Origin: Paramecium sonneborni
Taxonomy: Eukaryota; Ciliophora; Oligohymenophorea; Peniculida; Parameciidae
Length of the DNA stretch: 30,158 bases
Direction of reading: 5' to 3'
NCBI GenBank assembly: GCA_905182985.1
Contig: CAJJDN010000026.1
Span: 28,467-58,624 of the forward strand
This document shows positions 22,085 to 30,158 of the stretch, piece after piece. The position numbers were made by a program, and so were the translations under genes. Each line of letters begins with the position of its first letter. Positions within the stretch are counted from its first letter, which is position 1. The notes below the pieces were generated by a model, which searched no databases, had not been told where the DNA came from, and saw only the letters and a program-made list of their open reading frames with translations.

Positions 22085-25000
22085 TACGCATTAAGCAATT
22101 TTTTTTTTTACATGGACTCAAGTAATGTTTTTCTAAAAATGTACTAAAATGATATGTTAAGAAATTTATCATTTTATTTTTAAATTGATTCTTAATTCTT
22201 ATGATATCAAAAGGCAATAATTCATTATTAATTTATGTAATAATTTATTATTTTGTGAATACTTCATATAATATTTCAGCAACTTCAAATTTTGGATTTA
22301 ATAATAATTAAAGTTCCTATTAAAATTAATTTAGATTATTTTCTTTAATTATATTTTTTTAAACTATTTTTAGAATCTTAATCAATTTCTCGTTTTCATT
22401 TAATTTTATTTTATCAATAGTATTAATATCAAGATATTTATATAGTATTTTAATTAAAGCTACTATTTTTTATAAAAATAAATGTTGGCTTTTTTCTAAA
22501 AATATCTTTAGATCACTTAATAGCTAAAATATTAAGTTGCATAAGACCTATGATAATATTTCATCTAAAAATTAATAAATTTAAAAATTCTCTCCTTAAT
22601 AATATTTCTCAAGTATTAATTGATTTTCTGTAGATAGTGATTATATATAAGCCTCAATACAAAGTTCAAATTGTTCAATTTCAATATTTTTAATTTAATA
22701 AGGATTTGGTATTATAAAATTATATGGAGAATAGCATAATGAACAATTTTAGTATAATTAATTTTTGTTTTTTGAACCAAACATTTAGTTTTTTAAACAA
22801 TAATCATGAAAAATATGATTACAATTAGTCACATGTACTGAGACAATATTATTATCAAAAGAAATTTAATTTTAAAAAGTACTTAAATATTCATTTATAT
22901 TTGAATACTAGATTAATATAGGCTAAAATTAGATCTAATTTTTTTCAAATGTTAATTTACATATTAAACAAATTTCATTAGAATCTTCTGTGACATATTT
23001 ATCATTATATTTATTATTAACAATTTCCTTCATTTATTTGAATTTTTATTATAATTATATTTTACGTTCATTATTGATTTTAGTTTAGGATTAAGACTAT
23101 TTAAATTCTTAATCTTTATCTTCTAATTTTTAAGTTAAACTTTCGATTGAAAATCTTGAGCAATAAACTTGAAAAAATAATTATTATGAATGATTCAAAT
23201 TTTTATTTTCAATTAAAGTTTAACAAATATTTTAGATTTTATCTAAAATGTTTTTTATGATAGTGTTATTAGCCTTAAAAAATTGATTAGCCAAGAATAA
23301 TAAATTTATATAAATGGCGTTATTTTATAACATCTTAATTAATTAATCTACTTTTTTATTAATTACTTAATTTTGTTATGTAATATTCTCTAAGTCAGTT
23401 TGAATTTAGTATAATAATGATTAATTTATATCTTTTGATATTGCTTCGAGTATTTCATACCTAATTTTAGTTAGAGTAGATTATTTAGTACCATAACAAT
23501 ATAATTCATATTCTAAAGAGGATCCAAATATTTCTGTAAATTTATCATTCTGCATTTATAATTAATCATTAATTTTCTCTTTAATCCTATCATTTTAAAT
23601 ACTATATATTGGTTCATAAATATGTAATTTAAATTCTTTTTTTAATTAAAGTTATCCATTATCTTTATTTATTTCACAAGAACTTAAAATCATATTTTCT
23701 AAATCAATTCTATTTTCATAACTTAATTCTTTTAGAATTTTCTTCATTTCATCTAATTGATAAAATGTTTAAGAATAAAATATTGTTTAAAACAATTTAT
23801 TTAATCCTTTTTAGAATTATTCATTAATTTAATTTCCAATAATACTTCCTACACATTATATTAAATCATAATCTGTTTAAGCAATTCTGCAAATTAACAT
23901 AGCAGGATTTGTCTTTTTTTTAAGCTGTTATGAAATTTCATTATAACTCTAAATAATATCATTTATACCAAGATCTTAAAATAGAAAAGCATAAATTTAT
24001 ATATAAGCAATATCAATTTATTAGAGTGATATTTCATTATCTAAATCCTTCCAATAATTTTATTAGCCTAAATAGAAATCTTATGTTTCAATTTGAGAGA
24101 ATATTATATAATTTAATACAGCCCTTTTCATAAGGTGATACATTATTTATTAAAATTATTAATTATTTTATCCATAAATCTCTAAAATATTAATATATGC
24201 TTCTTAAGAATTTGTAAAATTCATTATATAGATGGATAAAACAGTAATAAAGTTTCTATCACTTAAAACATGATTAGAAATGAATAAATTTAATAAGGAT
24301 TAGCATTTTAAATTAAAAGTACTCTCAAAGTTATTAAGAAAATAATGTATTATTATTCTTAATATATTCTAAGCTTCAAAAGATTGGATATTTTCAAACA
24401 TAGATAAAATTGATTTTAAATCGTTTCTAAATACTGAACAGATTTTAATTGATGCTGCTAATGAATATAAAAGATTTTCTTCTTCATCATCAAATTTAGA
24501 TTATTAATTAAAATTTTTAATTTGTTAACATGGATATCTCCTTGTAAGTGAATAAATTAATAAAGATTAATTCATTAATTTTTTAAATTCAATACAATTT
24601 GGATTCAATATTTAAAGCTTAAATTAATTAATATCTTTTTAAAGAATTTCTTCTATCTAAATAATTAATCCTTTAATAGCTTCTTTGGATCTAGCCATTA
24701 ATTCAATTCCGTAACTAAATTAATTGTATATTGATAAAGAATTGAGGTTTATCAAAGGGCTACATCATTTATAATTATTACATTTTTTAAAATATATCTG
24801 AGATAACATCAAATAAATTATAACATTTTTAATTTTTTGTATTTTTGTACAATTTCAAAATTTCTATATAACCTCTTTGCATAAAGAAATAACTTTCTTT
24901 AAGAATTCTACCCTAATTTATTTATTAATCATTAATTATTTATTTAATTTAACAGCAACCTAGTATTTTATCAATTAAACTAGATAATTTTTCATCTTTA

Positions 25001-26025
25001 ATTTATTAATATATTTGAACTTTTAATATCTCATTTTTTTAAGTTCTAAGTGTATATGAATTAACAATAAGATAAAAATACTTAAAATTTTAAACTACAG
25101 TTCTACAAAAATATGTTCTAAAATCATCATCCTAAAAGAACAGAGGAAAAAAAGTTGATAAATCCTTTTCAAATTCAATTGATTCAACAAAATGAATATT
25201 ATATTTAAGAAATTATTCTAAAAGTGTAGTTGATATTGTTATATTTTAATTAAATTATATTTAAATTTCTTGCCTTAATAATTTACCTGTAAAATAACTC
25301 CATATTATATTATTTGTTGTTATTATTTCTAAACATCTAAATATTAATCTATAAATAAATTTAGCTTCTTTAATTGAATCTTTAATCTTTACAAAATGTA
25401 GTATATGAGAATTAAAATAAATATCTAAAGTTTCATCTTTCAAAGTATTAATAATAATTTCAATATTATTTAATAAATCATTAGGGTAATCAATAATTTA
25501 TTCCATTTTTTTATATAACAATCCAAATGATATCTTTAAAAATTATTCATATTTTATTAATACAGAATTATCTAATATTGAAATATTATAAATTACTCTC
25601 AATTTGTTTATTATCAACTTTAAGATCAAATTTATGATGTTTAGGGCATAATTATTTTCCATCAAACATCATTATATCACCACAATCACAATATCCTTTC
25701 ATTTAATTTTAAATTTATTAGAATAGAACAGCATGTCCTTAAATATTATTAATAATAAACCTTTATGATTTTCAGGAATGAAACACTCTTTACAAATAAC
25801 ATGACTAGAATCTTAACAGCAATCATAACATTAATAAAACAGTTCTAAATCATCAATTGGATTTGCACATAAACTCTTTTACCCATTATCTCTATTTTAT
25901 ATTATTGTTCCTAAATATTCTTCCTAACTCATTTTTAATGCCTTTAACATTAATTCTTCATCAGATAATTCATCCATTTCTTTTGATAATTCTAAAATAA
26001 GATTCTCTTCATTTAAAATTTCCAT
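21659..26025 (-). CDS. UBR-box/RING E3 ubiquitin-protein ligase (N-recognin type), about 1423 aa
   Basis: ATG (26023-26025) to TGA (21659-21661); four introns at 25738-25760, 25572-25596, 24760-24781 and 21968-21992 leave 1424 codons in one frame. Residues 53-122 are a UBR zinc box: CANPIDD, YQCYDCC, VICKECF, ENHKGHAVLF, GYCDCGD, LCPKHHKF. This box binds destabilising N-terminal residues in the N-degron pathway. A long helical middle follows. At about 995-1085 is a RING-H2 finger (ICLICKLTF, then TNCNHIFHDYCLKNQ and NCSLCYSPYNF) that would recruit the E2. The end holds the UBR C-terminal region with Cys pairs and a His (CICLICFKKICSQFCGQ, RHSAKNHQGKSIFIYV, GIGEPPVKGSYKL). The protein should select cytosolic or nuclear substrates for proteasomal degradation. 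The kinase gene lies 634 bp upstream on the same strand. The 3' end is duplicated by the assembly fault. Confidence 0.93.
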
Positions 26026-26659
26026 TAAAAAAATTATTTATTTTATTTCATAGAAAAATAACGATTTTATATTTTTATTTTCTTTTTAATTAATATTATT
26101 AGTGTAAAACTTATTAGATATCTAATATCAAATAGAGAAACTTTAAGATCAAATTTAGAACATTAATATCATAAAAAATTAAATTAAAGTTTCAATTTCA
26201 ATACAATCTATTAAGAAAAAAATCAATTACAAAAAGCAAATCATCAATTTTAAATTATATCAAGCTTTTATAAACTAATAAAAATTTAAGAGAATTTCCA
26301 AATAAAATAAAATAAAATTTAGAAATTAATCAATATTAAGGAATATCAAAAGAAATAACTATCTATTTTTTATGAAAAAGATTTTAAATAAATAGAGAGA
26401 CATAATAGATATATTCTATATTTAAAAATAATTAAAATGGATTAAATGTATATTACTTTTATAAATTATTCTCAATTTAATTTATAGAAAAGGAGATCAA
26501 AAAGTGAATTAAATAGTTTAGAATATTTATGATAGTATATTTAAAGCTATTAAAACAAATTTCTAAACTATTTATAAAAACATGTAAAATTAGTTAAAAT
26601 AAATATCATTAATATTTATTTATATTTAACATAGATATATACACATTTATATTTATCAT
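26026..26659. other. AT-rich spacer, probable promoter of the UBR ligase gene
   Basis: Lies between two minus-strand genes. A plus-strand frame near 26485-26600 (VNQIVQNIYDSIFKAIKTNF) looks weakly coding but is short and without a start. Nothing else is seen. Confidence 0.4.
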
Positions 26660-27940
26660 TCATTTTATTTTATTGATAGCCAAGATATTATCAAATTTAC
26701 TAACAGATCTTCTTTTATGAAAAGTTTCTTTTTGACTAATAACTAAAATTTTATTTTCATCTATAGATTTGTATAAAGATTCTACAGAAGTTGATTTGCG
26801 ATGATTACCATTTAAAGGAATAAGTTTTAATTATGGTTATTCTGTAAACCAAGGATGTTATTAAATACCAAAAATATTAATTCTTCTTTTAGGATGATTA
26901 ATAAATATCTAATTAAAAAGATTAATTAAATCTTTAGATATATTATTTTTAGGAATGATGTAGTTACATTTAATTATATTTCTATATGTTTCTTAAGAAT
27001 CTAATCCATCAAAAGGAAGTTTTCCAAAAACTAATCCATAAATAATACATCCAACTGCCCACACATCTTAAGATGGTTATATATATTTCTAATGTGATAA
27101 TAAAATCTCAGGAGCTAAATAAGATAATGTTCCTACAACACCATCAGTTTAAATTAATTATCCAACATAATCTGATACTCCAAAATCAATTATTTTTATC
27201 TAATTATAATTATCTTGTTACATCATTTTAAACTGAAGATTATAACATTATATTTTCTAATTTCAAATCACAATGAACAATATTTTTTTTATGGCAATAA
27301 GCAACAGCATCAACAATCTATTTTAAATAAAGTTTAGCATTTTTTTCATTTAAATTTGCTAAATAATTAAATTAATTTATTATTTACAATTAGCTAATTT
27401 AAGTAGACAACCACCTTTTAAATATTCCATAACCATTATTATTTCATTCTAATTTTCTATTACACGTTCTTAATATAATTTTACAATGTTTTTATGATCT
27501 AAAGCTTTTAAAATTGTTATTTCTTTTAATACTTATTCTCTTTCCATATTATTTGATTTTCTCATTATTTTTAATGCAACTGATTAATTTGTCATTTTAT
27601 TTTTACCTAAATATACTATTCCCTAACCTCCTTCTCCAATTTTCTACATTATATCGTACTCATTTTCAATTATATTAGGTTTAAATTATATTTCACTTAA
27701 TTCTGCAATAAGCTTACTTCCATTTTTGATATTAATTAAATCACATTCTTCAACTTTTGTACCATCCATCTTAAAGAGTCTTATTTATTTCACATTTCTT
27801 TTCCAAGCTATTTAAATTAATTTCAAGATATCTAACAATTTTGTAAATTAATTTAAATAAATGTTTAAAGGATTCTAATTCTAAGAAACCAAAGTACAAG
27901 ATCGAAACAATCTTGGTAAAGTAAACTTATTTTAGCTCAT
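26660..27940 (-). CDS. Ser/Thr protein kinase (CAMK/SNF1-like fold), 409 aa, two introns
   Basis: ATG (27938-27940) to TGA (26660-26662); introns 27359-27387 and 27200-27221 leave 410 codons. The kinase domain spans about 95-348: glycine loop IGEGGQGIVYLG, VALK Lys124, alpha-C Glu140, hinge MVMEYLKGG, catalytic HCDLKLEN (Asp215, Asn220), DFG 235-237, GTLSYLAPE 253-261, DVWAVGCIIYGLVFGKLPFD, and a final HPWFTE. All catalytic residues are present. The usual HRD Arg is Cys, an occasional variant that can loosen control by activation-loop phosphorylation. The first 90 residues include QIRLFKMDGTKVEECDLINI, faintly like the end of a doublecortin or ubiquitin-like fold. The basic C-terminal tail (HKRRSVSKF) has possible phosphorylation sites. 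Substrate and pathway are unknown. Confidence 0.93.
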
Positions 27941-28509
27941 CAATTAAATTATGTATTAAAATTCAAAATTATGCTATTGCTATAAACCATATTAATAATA
28001 TTTATATTGACTCATAATAAATAATACAAATTATAATATTTAATACTATTTATTATCATATCACATTGAAATTCTAAATTCCTAAATAATAGTATAATAT
28101 TAAATTTAATTTTTTTATTTATTCAATAAATTTAATTACGAAAATTCAATTATCCATTTTATGTTTATAGGCTCATATAAATTAAATAATAACATATTCT
28201 TCATTATATTATGAATTGGAAGATATATATTTATTGTAACCAATATTAAAGATATAAAATACAAACATATTTTTTAATCCAGTATTTATTTATTACATAA
28301 ATTTTAATTTAAGAGAGCATAATCCAGATTACTTAAATGAAATTCGCTATATCTAAATAATATAATCATTTTTATTTTGGAAAAAATTTTTGCTGAAATG
28401 AAGCAAGCAATATAAGTATATCAAAATTTAATCTAATCCCAAAATAAAATTTATTTTAAAAAGTAGTACTAAAAATTATTACTAAGCAACCATGTAATAT
28501 TTCATTTTA
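27941..28509. other. AT-rich spacer
   Basis: Upstream of the kinase start; promoter expected. No gene was recognised. Confidence 0.45.
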
Positions 28510-28832
28510 ATATTTTTTGATAATATTAAATCATTATTATACTCTATATCCTAAATTATACTTAAAAAAACTAATAAACCCTAAATAATCTTTAGGTAAT
28601 TCAATCCATTATCCATGCTTCATATTCTCCTCTTCCTCTATTTTATTATGTTATAGATTATAAGTACATTAATTTAAATACTGAACTTTCGACCATTTTG
28701 ATATTTACCTTCATAAATAATCTAAAAACGACTAAAATAAACTTATTCATTTTTAATACTCACAAAAATTCTCATGCAATTCTTTCCACATTCCTATCTT
28801 TAAGCCATTTTCATCATATTAACCACCTCCAC
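28510..28832 (-). pseudogene. fragment of a GGG..WIEL repeat gene
   Basis: The minus strand reads GGGQYDENGLKIGMWKELHE, then (after a 22-nt intron starting GTGAGT) IIYEGKYQNGRKFSI. After a second intron-like stretch (GTACTT...AATAG) it reads GRGEYEA, and following a one-base frame shift GQWIELPKDYLGFISFF, ending at TGA around 28530. This is about one and a half repeats of the same family as the gene at 6595-8932, with the phase-2 intron before GGG kept. The frame shift, the absent N-terminal part and the early stop make it a relic. A frame at about 28930-29060 (ITEMICLIVLFEDLISFQKI) may be a remnant of its upstream part. Confidence 0.65.
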
Positions 28833-29775
28833 TATTAATTAAATATAAATCTAAATTAATTCATTTCTTTAAATTCATGATTTTATTATCATTGTGTTCC
28901 AGCAATACATATTATTTTCAATCATATTTGATAAATCTTTTAAGATAAATAATTAATTTTCTGAAAGCTAATTAAATCTTCAAAAAGTACAATCAAACAA
29001 ATCATTTCAGTAATCATTATTATGCTTAATCCTAATCCTTTGGCTTATAATAAAATCTTTTACTTAACTTACCTTTTAAATAAATAATTTTTATAATAAT
29101 AATTTACATACAGTCTCAATATGATATAACAAAATTTCCAAGTTATTTAATACTTAACCTCATAGTTTATCTTTATGACTATTAAATGTTTACATATAAG
29201 CCTAAAAATCAGATTATTATCAAAATTTAATTTATGTATCTTCTGAATATGATATAACAAGATTATCATTAGCATGATACAATTAATTATTTTAGTATGT
29301 AATTTAGCCTTATTCATATATTTTGAGCTAGCCAATATGTTGATTGGCCATTCAATTATAAAGTTATCAGAATTTGATAGATAATTCCCTTAAATGTTAA
29401 AAAAATGAATCCAATTAATTTTACCTAAAGGTATCTTTTATATTTAAATTTATTTAAGGTTACTTTTTTAATTGGAACAATTAATTTTGTTGTTAAATTC
29501 TTAGGAGACACACAAATTTGAATGGTTTAAAAAGGTGATATCGTTTTCCATAATATAATTTCAAAGTATGTAATTGTACATAATCTATAAATGAAAAAAT
29601 TAAGAGTAAATTGAAAATGAAGTTGGATTGTTTTATTGACAAATATCAACTTTCAAATTTAAGTTAAATACTTCAGAAATTTATATAAATTATTATTTTA
29701 ATTTAATTTTCCATTTTCAGAATAATTCATCAATCTGCCTTGACTCATTTAAAATAATATCGTATAAAATTTTTA
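28833..29775. other. AT-rich sequence, no intact gene
   Basis: Apart from the possible upstream remnant noted for the repeat relic, nothing coding can be supported on either strand. Confidence 0.4.
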
Positions 29776-30069
29776 TCAATTATATAGAATGTAAAGTTTA
29801 TTAAATAAAGATAAAAAAAATTTTGATTTATTTTTGTTTTTTTCATGTTATTGTTTATTTTTCTTTTTTATTACTTTTATCAAGATCTATCGATTCTGTC
29901 TTAGCTTTCCTCTTGATTAATCCATCAAGACTTTTAAATCTAATTTGCCTCGTAACCTCAAATTGTCATCGAAAGACTAGTAATAGGGCTGTAGTACTAC
30001 CTTTTGACTAGTATTCAATAAACCTTTCATTGTACCCTAGTCAGGAATGCTTTACTAAATTGATGACAT
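29776..30069 (-). CDS. possible short basic protein near the right edge, 97 aa or 89 aa if spliced
   Basis: ATG (30067-30069) to TGA (29776-29778) gives 98 codons: MSSIQQSIPDQGTMKGLLN at the start, DNLRLRGKLDLKVLMDQSRG in the middle, and a Lys-rich low-complexity end. A 24-nt segment, 29977-30000 (GTAGTA...ACTAG), has the form of an intron and is in frame, so it may be removed. The first two thirds are clearly less AT-rich than the surroundings. A competing frame (QFEVTRQIRFKSLDG, then LIKRKAKTESIDLDKSNKKE) is equally protein-like over the second half, so a frame change or pseudogene cannot be excluded. No family is recognised. Confidence 0.4.
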
Positions 30070-30158
30070 CAAACCTCTAAGTTTGATTTAAATTTTTTTT
30101 TTTATTTTAATAAAAAGTTAAAGAACAAAATAAAAATTAAAAAAAATTATATTATATA

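Noticed and set aside
1..30158. Internal eliminated sequences, telomere repeats, tRNA, rRNA or CRISPR arrays
   Set aside because: No TA-bounded IES-like insert is needed in any intact gene, no G-rich telomere repeat occurs at either end, and no cloverleaf, rRNA or spaced repeat pattern was recognised by eye.

Overview
The window reads as ciliate nuclear DNA and most resembles Paramecium. It is very AT-rich. TAA and TAG are frequent inside every long coding frame, where they must be read as Gln, and every intact gene ends in TGA. The genes join into clean proteins only after removal of introns of 20-41 nt, mostly GTA...TAG. Several proteins also belong to families I associate with Paramecium from memory; no search was run.

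Eight loci read as intact genes. From left to right they are: a von Willebrand A-domain protein (193-1912, minus); an F-box-like protein joined to a dynein stalk/microtubule-binding-like region (3228-4052, minus); an N-myristoylation-type protein with GGG..GKWIEL..GKWDIYW repeats, one small intron per repeat (6595-8932, plus); a 163-residue orphan (12987-13478, minus); a Na+/H+ exchanger with a C-terminal cyclic-nucleotide-binding domain (16683-19829, plus); a UBR-box/RING E3 ubiquitin ligase of about 1423 residues (21659-26025, minus); a Ser/Thr protein kinase (26660-27940, minus); and, with less certainty, a short basic protein at the right edge (29776-30069, minus). They show no common pathway. 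The kinase and the ligase lie in tandem on the minus strand; exchanger and ligase converge tail to tail.

The spaces between genes are unusually long for Paramecium somatic DNA and hold degraded genes: a Tc1/mariner/IS630-type transposase (5024-6097), a broken copy of a large Paramecium-type protein (about 10542-11005), a broken GGG-repeat paralogue (28510-28832), and several weaker coding-like patches. In the two best relics the premature stops are TGA at positions where Trp is expected, fitting TGG-to-TGA decay in a genome where TGA is the only stop.

An assembly fault is visible. A single N at 20999 separates two direct copies of the same 1085 bases (19914-20998 and 21000-22084). They are overlapping contig ends that were not merged, so the 3' end of the ligase gene appears twice and true distances across this point are about 1086 bases shorter. 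No tRNA, rRNA, CRISPR or telomere repeat was seen.
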